From the NCBI GenBank assembly GCA_013365365.1, contig JABVXU010000047.1:186001-250000 (forward strand): DNA of 64,000 nucleotides, given 5' to 3'. The DNA comes from Cruorifilaria tuberocauda (lineage: Eukaryota > Nematoda > Chromadorea > Rhabditida > Onchocercidae). Below are positions 50,600 through 64,000 of the stretch, piece by piece (the stretch's first letter is position 1; every line of letters begins with the position of its first letter). A program made the translations under genes and the position numbers. The notes under the pieces were generated by a model. That model searched no databases. It worked only from the letters and a program-made list of their open reading frames with translations, and was not told the origin of the DNA.

Positions 50600-51080
50600 G
50601 TGGTAAGGAGGAACACTGCGATTAACCGAAAAATATATCCGCGACATCAATCGATTGTCAATGTTTCCCGAGTAATGGACCCAAGAACCTGAGAAACAGA
50701 TCCCGGTATTTACCACTATCTTGGGAATAAAAGTGCAGGAATCTGTCTCCTATAACGGATGTTAAGATATGATCGAGGTAGCCTTATATAAAAGAGGTCG
50801 AGAGTTCATGTGAAGCGAAGTCGAGTTCGCAACCTAACACTCTAGAAACCAATCTAGAACTTAATACAAAGCAGGAGCACTCGACATCGATTCGTTGTCT
50901 CCAATGCTTATCAAGCATCTTCGTAATAGTCTGCCTAGCTCATTACATAGTAGTCTCGCTTCCCACATTCAGGAGTGGAATGTCATATTCAGGAATGAAA
51001 CGACATTCGCTAAATCGTTAGAACTGCTTACGGCTGGATTAAAAATGCCTTTTGTACCTGCGGCGAACCCTTCATAAGAA
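50600..51080. mobile_element. GC-elevated, TATA-bearing island, possible solo LTR remnant
   Basis: Base composition is visibly more balanced than the flanks. A TATATAAAAG box lies near 50787, followed by a GC-richer tract with GAAGCGAAGTCGAGTTCGC and a 60-codon frame to 51077 (MLIKHLRNSLPSSLHSSLAS after the first ATG). This layout resembles an LTR with its TATA box and the start of an internal region, but I see no paired copy, target duplication or integrase, so the call is tentative. It could also be part of the 3' untranslated region of either convergent gene. Confidence 0.25.
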
Positions 51081-51914
51081 GTCACAAGTTTTCACTGAAA
51101 TGATTATTGGAAATATTCATATTATTTCGACAAACATTTAGTTCTTTCCTTATAAATCACAATGAATATTGAGTAAAACTGTTTTATTAAGAATTATTTC
51201 TAAAATATACCCTGATTCCGCGTCAATTAGATCTCTCACGAATTTTTCAAGTCATGGATCTAACATACATAACAAATAGAATTACTGAAACTGCTATGCG
51301 AAAGGAGTGCTGTGGTTATAAAATAAGGAGTGCAAAGAAGCTTTTCAGCTGTTGTTCCAATCTATGAAATCGTATTTTCCTGAGTAACCTGTTCTCAAAT
51401 CTTGTTCTCGTTGCAGTTTAAATGCTATGAGAGATCCAGTATTACTGCGTACTGAGAGACAAAACTGATCGACTTAAAATGGACTTCGTCGATAAAGCAT
51501 AAACAAACAATGAGCAATAGAGATGAGATAACTCAATTGGACTAGAATTTGAATAGTAAATTGATGCAGATATAGTTCCACGTCTGATTCACATATGCAA
51601 TTTAAAGTCGCCACCACTATTGAAATCAGTAATATTGAGACGTCGATGTTCCTGCAATATGGGCCTTAGAATGAATTTAATGAATTTTAATGACAACTGT
51701 CAAGATACGTTATAGCAGAACAACAAATCGAAGAAGTTTTCCGCTTACACATTACTTTCAATTTCGACATTAATTACCTTGAATTTATTCAAACAGCATT
51801 TTCAGAGGTCCAGGCACATTATTCACCATTTATACATCCTAGAAGTCCAAACCAATATGGAAAATATATAATTATTGCGCAGGAACCCACAGTTTGAATC
51901 AGCATATTATTCTG
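51081..51914. other. Space between convergent PDXDC1-like and egr genes
   Basis: No gene seen. It probably contains the 3' untranslated region of the egr gene read leftwards. No canonical AATAAA was noticed on that strand close to its stop. Confidence 0.4.
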
Positions 51915-55893
<3,979 letters not shown>

Positions 55894-55901
55894 TCTAGCA
55901 G

Positions 55902-55908
55902 CTGAAAA
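55902..55908 (-). other. Candidate trans-splice acceptor of the egr gene
   Basis: TTTTCAG on the minus strand, eight bases before the start ATG at 55893. With no convincing upstream coding exon, this fits spliced-leader addition. It could equally be an ordinary acceptor for a non-coding first exon. Confidence 0.45.
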
Positions 55909-55909
55909 T

Positions 55910-57700
55910 AAGAGAAATTGTCTTCATACTGCTGCCCAATATAATTAATAAGCTGTTGGTTTCAGCTAAAATTCATCAAACTTGGACTAAATTTTTCAGG
56001 TCTTAATTCGGCATTTACTAACTTTCATGTATAAAGCCCAAAAAAGATTGGATAATGAAATCCGTCATATTCAATCCTGTAATCACCAACCTAGATATTC
56101 ACAACATGTTTAAGATGCCCACCTTTAATTTTGTTTCAAGATCTTTCGGGAAGTATCCAAAGTCACTTGATGTTACCAATTTATTTCGTTCTTATTCTCT
56201 ACAGTACGAATATTGGGATGATCTGGTCAATAGCACCATAAATATGAAGAATCTTGAAAATGGATGCGTCTTGGGATGATGCATGGCCAAGTCATAGATT
56301 TCAACAAACTTAATAATTTCAACATAACTGCAAAGCAAAATCAATGGGTACAGTTTGAAGCTGAAAAATTTAATAACTAAACAAAAATTTTTTAGCGCAC
56401 CTAGCATATATACCCTATTATGTGCGAAGAAATACTGACTTTTACTGAGGAGAGAGCATAATTGAGAATAAGAGAGGAGTATTCCATTATTTCCAAACAC
56501 CATACGGAAAAATAGGGAAGTTATTTATCAAAATCCTACAAACCAAATCTCATTAAACAACTGCTTACTACTGTAGATCGCAATCGGACTTTCATCCGAC
56601 ACAAAACTGTTACAAAAAAAGAATCAAAGTCCATTGGAAGTTTTCGAGTATCTCAGTACATCTCTCGAGATTATTTTTACTTGTAATTTTTACGCAAATC
56701 ATTTTCTATGAAGGATAACTACATGGCATAAGAGGAGTAGCCACAGAAAGTACACCTTTACTGCCAACCTTTCTCTAGCAGCGAGCTCTCACTTCCGTTC
56801 TCTGCACAAATTTAAAACGTCACAAACATGATAGATTTAACTTTACTTATTTCAGGACATTCGAAATACAAATGAATTCCAGTAAGTCTTAAATAACCAA
56901 AAAAGTACTGATATAATTGGTGGTTTAAGGCAAAGTGATTCAAATCATCGGAAACCTATCAAGTAGTAAAATTCATGAACAATGCAATGATTAATTAAGT
57001 CCTAATTTGATGATGCTTCAATACTACAGACATGTGTTTCTAAAAAGCATCCTCAACATTGGCTACATGCTACCTGATGTAGCATTTATTCTACATTACA
57101 GTCCATACGAAGAATATTTAAAATCAATAGCTGATGTAGACAATACTTGAATACCCGCGTAAACTCAACCATGTACACCGATACTATTGTTTACATGTCA
57201 AAATACATCAGTGTTTAGCAGAAATACGACAAGTTGCAGGAAGACCAGGTGGATAGTAATTGGAGAGCAAAGTAATGAAGAAAACCAACACTAACTTTAG
57301 GATGAATGACGCCAGCTGAAGTTAACGGAATGGAAGTAATCGATTTTGAACAGTGAGTAAATATAACCACATGCTGACGACATACAGTATGCATGGAAGC
57401 CTACTAACAAACAATCGTTGAAAGTGAAGGAAACACAATCAATTCATCCGACTTGTAACGCGAAATTATTTCAAGTCGACTAGGTACGATAACAATGTCA
57501 ATCTGCCATAACAATCACATAAATAATAGTTTGGAAGTGGAAATGCGACAAATTGAAGAGACACACATATCTAAATAAGCATAAGCTATTGAATTAAATG
57601 TGGATGAAAATATGGTGGACTGAAGAGAGCGGCAAAACAGATCCATTTAAAATTGAAAGGGGGGATGAAAATTAATAATTGGAGAGAGGAAGCCAACAGT
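55910..57700. other. Upstream region of the egr gene, no gene seen
   Basis: AT-rich. ORFs at 56055-56279 (plus) and 56192-56503 (minus) overlap and have no motifs. Confidence 0.4.
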
Positions 57701-57956
57701 AGAGAATGCTTCGAGAAATAACCGTTTCAGCGCTATCTCATAGAGGACGGTGGAACATACTGGTTAACCGTGCGTTTTTTGCTATGATAAAGCGCGGAGA
57801 GATGGAGGAGAATGAGGGTAGTACAGCGGATTTTAGAAATTTCGAAGTGAGAGTTAAGTGCGGGATGATAATGGACAAGTAAGGCTCAACTCCAACGAAG
57901 GTCTGATAAAGGTTGAGGAGTGACGCATGACTAAAACCTTGCTATGAGGAGAGCTC

Positions 57957-57965
57957 GCGTGGGCC
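57957..57965 (+). promoter_or_regulatory. EGR-site-like motif
   Basis: GCGTGGGCC matches the EGR consensus GCGTGGGCG at eight of nine positions. Confidence 0.35.
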
Positions 57966-58005
57966 TCACGAACAACAGGAGGTTTGGAAACCATAGCAGA
58001 AGAAC

Positions 58006-58014
58006 GTGTGGGCG
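58006..58014 (+). promoter_or_regulatory. EGR-site-like motif
   Basis: GTGTGGGCG matches the EGR consensus at eight of nine positions. Confidence 0.35.
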
Positions 58015-58623
58015 AGTTGCGAAGGAGGCAGGAAGCTGCGAGTGCATTGTCGTGGGCAAACCGATGCCGTGTGAGGAACGATAGAGAGGAGGACGGGTAG
58101 AGTGAACGAAGGTAACAGCAACAAGACCTCGATACAGAACGAGAGTGCCTGGAGGAAGAAGAGAAGCAGAAAGTACTCTCCGCATCTTCAAGGAAAAGCT
58201 GCGATTCCCTCTCCTTCAAAGTGAGATTGGAAGAGGGAGGTCCGAAGACGAGATGCAGGCAGCTAGGCACGCCATCCACCGTCATTTCTATGAAGCCCTC
58301 ACGCACGCGAACATAGAAATAAACGTGCACGCACGCCGCATACACCCACATACACGGATACAGGGAGATAAGCCTCTGTTCTTGCAAGTTGTCATTGGAT
58401 GGGTGTTACGCTTAGCATTATGATAGTGATAAATTTCATCTTCCGCACCTTTTGTGATACGAATCTCTGTCAACACATCTGTCTTGGTTGGATGATAAGC
58501 CTAATACTTGACGGAAAGGAAGTGCAGTTCATACTATGCACACGGAAGAACGCCAAAGGTTAACAACAATGCTTCCACGCTGGAGAGCAATGTAATGTTT
58601 GGGTGGTGGGTGTGTAGATGAGT

Positions 58624-58632
58624 ATGTGGGCG
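58624..58632 (+). promoter_or_regulatory. Weak EGR-site-like motif
   Basis: ATGTGGGCG matches the EGR consensus at seven of nine positions and is followed by TGTGGAGAG. Confidence 0.2.
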
Positions 58633-58881
58633 TGTGGAGAGAGTGCGGCTCGTAGGAGGTTGCAATAGATAGGAGGAAGGAGAGACGTCACAAAGATCAT
58701 TGTCTAACTCCTACGTTATCTGCCTACTCCGTATGACCACGGCAATGTTAGCGATGTGGATAATTGAAACAGCTTGCGCGTAAGTACTCCCTCTCATAAC
58801 GGTAGGTTGCTAAAAGGTTATCATTGCCATTGAGAGGAAGAGGTGCATTTATGTGGTAAGTGACAAGCCGATGGACATGGC

Positions 58882-59208
58882 ATGTCCCCACAGCAAGGAG
58901 AGATTGTTCAAGTTCCTTTGCATTATATCATACATAACGAAGTTCGATTACACAAATCAGAACGTTTAGTTTTTAGAACATCAGAAGAGTGGGTTAAAGA
59001 GCATGTCGCTAAGATCAGTGCGGTCAGTTACACGAAGTCTGCAGTCGTTTCGTATACTTTTCCTTGCTTTACCTTGAAGTCTACAACTTATCTTATTTAC
59101 ACCAGCCAAGATGATATCAAAATTTCTGCAGAAATTAATTCCTTGATTTCAGGTAAAATGGCATTCCATTCAAACAGCCGGAATACTGCATTCTTAAGAG
59201 ATGCATAG
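58882..59208 (+). CDS. Small unrecognised ORF
   Basis: An ATG-led, 108-codon single-exon frame with an in-frame stop upstream. The first 50 residues read like a folded protein (EIVQVPLHYIIHNEVRLHKS, TSEEWVKEHVAKISAV), followed by a hydrophobic, Ser/Thr-rich part. A CCCACAG acceptor-like sequence lies just inside the start, so it might instead be an exon. No family recognised and no poly(A) signal noticed. It sits at the AT-rich edge of the GC-elevated island and is divergent from egr. Confidence 0.4.
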   Translation: MSPQQGEIVQVPLHYIIHNEVRLHKSERLVFRTSEEWVKEHVAKISAVSYTKSAVVSYTFPCFTLKSTTYLIYTSQDDIKISAEINSLISGKMAFHSNSRNTAFLRDA

Positions 59209-60541
59209 AATGTTGCAAGTTAATTAAGTTACAGACTGCCTAATTTTTTTATGAATTGGGGAATAGCGGGAAAGGTGTAGGATTTTATAATTAACTCCTT
59301 ATTATTTATATATCAAATCAACAATACCAGACCATATAGAATATATAAAACTTAGCATAGAGTGAAATTGTATGCAATTCAGCATTCAATATATGTATTT
59401 TCCATATTGTCAAGGTCATATTAATAACTACCCTAGAAATCCTAGAAATTTATTGTGTGGAATCACAAGAAGACGGGATTTTCTAAATAGCTTTAAATCA
59501 TGACAGTTCGATGCACCTGGATAATAACACGTTATACACTGTTTTATAAAAAATGTCTTCATAAGACATCACTTCCTCAGTGTCCGTAATAATTTCGATA
59601 TCGATCACTTGTTTTCCATGCATGCTTCGGGTGGCATGGTTTAATTTCGCTTCTTATTCGTTTTTTTTTCAATTTCATTTTTAACCACTTCTTGCAAAAG
59701 ATTTCTTTCTTTCCACATAATTCATTTTCAAATTCTTTATCTTAATTTGCATTATGGGTACATGAAAGACAGAATTCCCTGCAATACAAGCTATGATTTC
59801 CGAATGACCAATCACAGATCATCATAATTCTTTCATATTTTCTTATAAGACAACATGTTTATTGAAAAAGTTCCAATCAATCGAGTTAGGTTTTTTCTAT
59901 CTTGAAGTATTTTTAAAGTATCCAAATTTTGTAGTTCCACTACAATTTATTAATGTCCGATTCTAATTCCAGCGAAGTCATTCTTGTAATTCTAATTTTC
60001 GGAATATGCTAAAAATATAATGAAGAGTTATATAGCAAGTTTTATTGCACACTATATTCTACATTGCATAATTATCGAAATTGTTTTGTATGAACAGTAG
60101 AGGAAGAAACGTTAAAAACAAATACCGATCCAACCTAAACAAAGTAAATCAAAATCCATGGTCTAATGTTTTCTTATTCGCGAATTTATAAAAATAAAGA
60201 CAATAGTGAGTCGTACATCTGATTCCAAAAGCAATCAAAAATGTTCTTTTTAGTCAATGGTGTTCCTTCAAAGAAATTAGCTTGAAATTGTGTACGAGTA
60301 CAATTTTTACAATTTGATTTGTAATTGTAAAAAGTAGAGAAAAATTTGGAATAAAAAGCGACAAAATCCGAAGTAACGTTGCATTATAAAATAAGTGCAA
60401 GAAATGTATTTTGATCAAGAATATTCCCAATTTTCAAGAATAAAAGATTAAAGAAAGTAGTTTCTTATGAGAGTAAAATTCTAGAGGCCATAAAAGACAT
60501 GACCGAAGTAAAGAAGTGGATGATATGAAATTATAAGTTTT
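59209..60541. other. Intergenic, no gene seen
   Basis: AT-rich sequence without supported exons. Confidence 0.45.
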
Positions 60542-61806
60542 CTACTGCTCGATCGAATCATCCATAGTAACTGGAATCAGGAGGTTCTGCGGAATTATTG
60601 ATGTGTTAAATATTGCATCTGTATTCGTTGAGTTCCTGAACTCTCCAGTGCATTGGAAGTAATCTATAAGAATAATAATTTATTCCAGCTAATCCAGCTT
60701 TTCTGCAACATGTCTGTGATCGTTTTATTCTCCTGACGGATGGGTGGACTTAGTGTTGCACCCTTGCTTACGGTTTACCCATGCACCATTGTATCTGAAG
60801 GCAACCTAAAGAGGCACGAGCATTTTTCGGTGACCTATAAATTTGGTTCTTTGCTATCTTGACCGCTTGTTTTACTTATTATACTGAATTTGGGAAGTGC
60901 TTAAGAAGTGAAGTGCTATTATTATCCCGATGATTACCTCCACAGCAAAATTGCGTCAATGGTATAATGTCCATATCCTGTAATTCATTCAGATAATCAG
61001 ATACTTCTGTGGTATTCATTGCACATAAATTTTCAAAATGATAGATTCTTGACTTTATAAAAAGGATAATGAGAAGAAATAAACTTATTTTTCATTGCGA
61101 CGCATAACAATTAACCTAAAAAGAAGTTAATGAAGTAAAATTGAAAATAGTTTTAATCACAATTTTATGATTCATTCATTGAATTAATCTGAGAAAATCT
61201 GCATTGCGAACATCATTGTCGGACTGACTAGGAATCGGGATCGATCGATGATGATAATTTCAGCATTGAAAGAGGCAATAAAAGAAAAGGATAATTGTCA
61301 GAGGAATAATTAGTGGTCTTTTACCTATCGCAATGCCTAAATACGTTATCTTCACAATAGTGATATGTAGGGACATGAAGCATACAAAATGATGGATCAA
61401 ACTATATTTCAGCGAATATTTTAACTCATCCGATGTTCCAAGTTATTCTGTTTCATAAGTGCTCAAATATCTCTTCAACTTTTCCGATTCATTAAGTAAA
61501 CTCCTAATCATACGCGTTGTTTGCATTTTCATTTGTATTTGTATATATATATGCTATTTATTATCTGAACTAATAGTTGATATTTGTTAGACAAAAAAAT
61601 GTACCGACCAATGTTCCTATTAATAGTGTCGAATTGTAACCGCAAGCTGTACTATTGCTATTCATACATATACATTCGTCTGATTCAGAGAAAATTTTTT
61701 TTGAAGATATGAAATTATTGCTATTAATCCAATAACATATACTTTTCTTGCAATTCAAGCATTCTTCGTATGTTATAAAATATGATTCGTCGATTAAATG
61801 ATATGT
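60542..61806 (-). CDS. Unrecognised cysteine-rich, probably extracellular protein (3' exons)
   Basis: Three exons on the minus strand join in phase 1 throughout. Exon 61806-61605, after an AAATTCAG acceptor, encodes YEECLNCKKSICYWINSN, then SDECICMNSNSTACGYN and the hydrophobic run STLLIGTLV, ending at a GTACAT donor. Exon 61006-60938, after a CCACAG acceptor, continues YLNELQDMDIIPLTQFCCG. Exon 60663-60542, after a TTATAG acceptor, gives DYFQCTGEFRNSTNTDAIFN and ends IPVTMDDSIEQ at TAG. About ten cysteines with CxxC, CxC and CC spacing and several NST sequons point to a secreted or extracellular domain. Reading through the first donor would instead give a short membrane-like tail (LLIGTLVGTFFCLTNI) and a stop. 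No signal peptide or 5' exon was found and I do not recognise the family. Confidence 0.45.
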
Positions 61807-62829
61807 CTGAATTTATTATTGTTCTGAAAATATAAAATAAATTGACTTTTAGTTTTAATTAAGTCGTTAATTCAATCAGATTAAATTCAACCAAATTTTC
61901 TCATTGCTCATTGTCACATAATCACAGATAATTCTTCTAATTATCAATTCGCAGGTAGCAAGCCAAATAATAATAACAAAATTTTATGTAATTTATTCGG
62001 TAATGAATGAACGGCATATCTTAATGAGCTGATTTTTTTGTTTGTGATTTTATACTTCTCTTTATAACTTTATACATAATTTAGGATTGATTTCGTTGTG
62101 TTGATTGTTTTTTCGATAAACTACTTTGTCAATCCAAGCTTTTAGAGGCTGTTGAAAATGGATAGATTCTAAATTAAGATACAATGTGAAGTTTAAACTT
62201 AACATAATGCATCATAGGAACAGCAAAGAACTACTCATTTCGAACATTACCGAACATTCAATTTATAATCTAATCTATTTGTCTTCTTATATTTAATGTA
62301 ACAAATGGCTCATAAAATTTGTTGAAATTGAGATATTAATATTTTGGTGCATTTTCTTGGTTAGTATTGCTTTGAGACTGCGAATATCATTCCTTTTTAT
62401 TAGGAAAATTGTACGAGCCGGCAAAAAGTTGTAAAAATAAAACTAAATCGTTTTTTTCTGAAAGTGCTCAGGGATAAATCAAGAATATTTCAGGCCAGAA
62501 ATTAAAGGAAATTCCACTTTGCTTCATTAACTTTGAATTGTGTGCAAAATTATGGTTGTAAATTGGCTGTTGCATCTGTGAACTTTTTTTTTAGTCAAAT
62601 AATTTAATTTTATATATGGTAATGGTTATTATAATCAAAACTATTTTATTATCAGTCATTTAGGGTGCCAATTCAAATGTCAGAGTTCATTTTCGCTTCT
62701 CCTAATCATTTGAACTATGGATAATAAAATCAGATAGGTCAACGGTTAATTCTTCCTCGAATTTATATCACCCTTTTTTCTGACCATTTAAACAATTTTC
62801 AGTTTGTTTCTTTTGTTTCTTTGTCGTAG

Positions 62830-62954
62830 AAGTAGTTTTATTCGAAGCAAGTAAGTTGGGAAGTAACCCAGCACTCGATCCAATTTCTGGATTCTTCTAC
62901 AATTGGAAATCTCCTCCTGTTACATCATCACTATTCATTACTGAACGTCAATGA
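62830..62954 (+). CDS. Possible terminal exon of an unrecognised plus-strand gene
   Basis: After a TTTGTCGTAG acceptor, 40 codons are open to TGA and read LFEASKLGSNPALDPISGFF then YNWKSPPVTSSLFITERQ. The composition is protein-like and the acceptor is good, but no upstream exon was found. The opposite strand is also partly open, so this remains weak. Confidence 0.25.
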
Positions 62955-63657
62955 CCAGGACTAAATTAAATTCATCGTGATATATGTTATCGTATTTAGT
63001 GATAAAATATTATAGATATCAGATTATATGATTGGAATTTTGTGTTTTTTTAAAATTTTTTTACTTTAGATCATAGAGAATTCAAAAAGGATAGACGGAT
63101 GTTTTCTCGATTATAATGGATAACCAATCAATTGATATCGTTATGATGATGTTGGTGCACACGTGGTGCTACTGGATGTTCATGTCATGCTAATAATTTA
63201 TGGATTTGAATGATTAGAAAACATTTCCCCACAGAAAGCTCAAAAATTATAGTATGGTGATGGTGCAATTTGTTGGCTTGCTCGCAGTCCCATTGATCAA
63301 ATTAAAACTTTGAGTGCGGTCCCAATTCTCATTTATTTAATGTTCAATGTATACTGCCGCATTCTTCATACCTGTATATCCTCTGTTTCGAATTCAGTAA
63401 ATTAGCTTTAATAAGATAAATTCATTCTCTTTTCAGAAGACGTTAGTAACACAGTGATGGCAGTAATGGAACTTTATTTGAATTAAGAGGCCGATATCTG
63501 TATAAATTGAATTAAATGTTTAATTTAAAAATAAAAAAATTAAAGAAAATAAAAATTTAAATTGCTTCAAAAGTTGATATTTTTAATCAATGAAACTTCC
63601 CATGCCTATAGAAGAGGTGTGGAAAATATTGAATATCCAAAAGAATGAAAATGGAAT

Positions 63658-63736
63658 GATCGATAAATTTTGTATCTTTTGGAATGAAAAAACAGTAAAA
63701 ACAGTTTCATTCCAAATGATACAAAATTTTTCGATT
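63658..63736. ncRNA. Candidate hairpin RNA (miRNA-like inverted repeat)
   Basis: A 32-base left arm (63658-63689) pairs with 63705-63736 around a 15-base loop. Twenty-nine positions are Watson-Crick, two mismatch (A opposite A, T opposite T, depending on strand) and the terminal pair is G-T. Arm and loop sizes fit a nematode pre-miRNA, but a small palindromic element is equally possible. A 98-codon plus-strand frame overlaps it without motifs. Confidence 0.4.
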
Positions 63737-64000
63737 ATTTTATTTCCTTTCTCACTGGATGTTCAATTTTTTCCCACAAATCTTCTATGGACATGGAAAA
63801 TTTTATTTAAAGATACATTATATTCCGTGCCAAGAAATAACAACAACACAGACATCAATTTTGGAATTCGGGAAGCGGTCAACTAAAAAAATGAAAATTT
63901 CCTCAATCTATAGTAGTTTGGAAGACAAGGCTTATAAGTAGATCTGTACTACGGTTTTGTGTTTCATTTATCTTTTCACTTTCATTTATTCCATTTCTTC

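Larger units (their letters stand above)
57700..58880 (-). promoter_or_regulatory. GC-elevated island upstream of the egr gene
   Basis: A roughly 1.2 kb stretch with far higher G+C than the rest of the window and purine-rich on the plus strand. It lies about 2 to 3 kb upstream of the egr start on the egr template side. The raised G+C opens long frames on both strands (for example 57854-58387 minus, 177 codons), but their Ser/Arg/Leu-rich products carry no motif and no splice partners. It contains three close matches to the EGR site. I read it as a likely promoter or 5' region, though a GC-rich non-coding first exon is possible. Confidence 0.35.

Noticed and set aside
57854..58387. 177-codon minus-strand ORF in the GC-elevated island
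   Set aside because: High G+C lengthens chance frames. The product is Ser/Arg/Leu/Pro-rich without motifs, and overlapping frames on the other strand are also open.
63590..63886. 98-codon plus-strand ORF
   Set aside because: It contains both arms of the hairpin and shows no motif, so the RNA structure is the better explanation.

Overview
The window looks like nuclear DNA of a nematode, most likely a spirurid or filarial worm. It is strongly AT-rich, introns are typical nematode introns (GTRAGT-like donors, TTTCAG or TTATAG acceptors), trans-splice-like acceptors sit just upstream of some start codons, and the conserved proteins read like relatives of nematode UNC-43, EGR factors and globins. 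There is no bacterial gene structure, rRNA, convincing tRNA or CRISPR array. Most real coding sequence lies in short exons, so the gene models were assembled by eye from splice sites, reading phase and remembered protein families. Exon edges are exact readings of the sequence, but they are predictions and not transcript evidence.

Layout. 279-727 (minus): the last two exons of a globin with a one-base frameshift. 3651-3947 (plus): an unrecognised coding-like stretch. 5625-7088 (minus): an unrecognised multi-exon locus, head to head with 7178-9507 (plus), a complete seven-exon PGAP2/FRAG1-family gene. 10246-10868: weak, unrecognised coding signals ending in simple repeats. 11.2-20.7 kb: gene-poor DNA with microsatellites. 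20763-35974 (plus): a CaMKII gene (unc-43 orthologue) of at least 17 exons, with a same-strand 183-codon ORF inside one large intron. 36-42.3 kb: gene-poor and pyrimidine-rich. 42382-50543 (plus): a 20-exon PDXDC1-like gene (group II PLP-decarboxylase fold) that lacks the expected PLP lysine. 50.6-51.1 kb: a GC-elevated, TATA-bearing island, possibly a solo LTR. 51915-55893 (minus): an 11-exon EGR/Zif268-type zinc-finger gene, convergent with PDXDC1. 57.7-58.9 kb: a GC-elevated island upstream of egr with EGR-site-like motifs. 58882-59208 (plus): a small unrecognised ORF. 60542-61806 (minus): an unrecognised cysteine-rich gene in three phase-consistent exons. 62830-62954 (plus): a possible terminal exon. 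63658-63736: a strong hairpin.

The genes do not form a pathway. Two are calcium or activity signalling genes (CaMKII and an EGR immediate-early-type factor), one acts in GPI-anchor lipid remodelling (PGAP2), one is a decarboxylase-fold protein and one is a globin remnant. The most notable observations are two non-canonical GC-AG introns, a frameshifted globin, a nested ORF preceded by a perfect hairpin, a frame-shifting candidate cassette exon in CaMKII, possible EGR autoregulatory sites, and a miRNA-like hairpin near the right edge.
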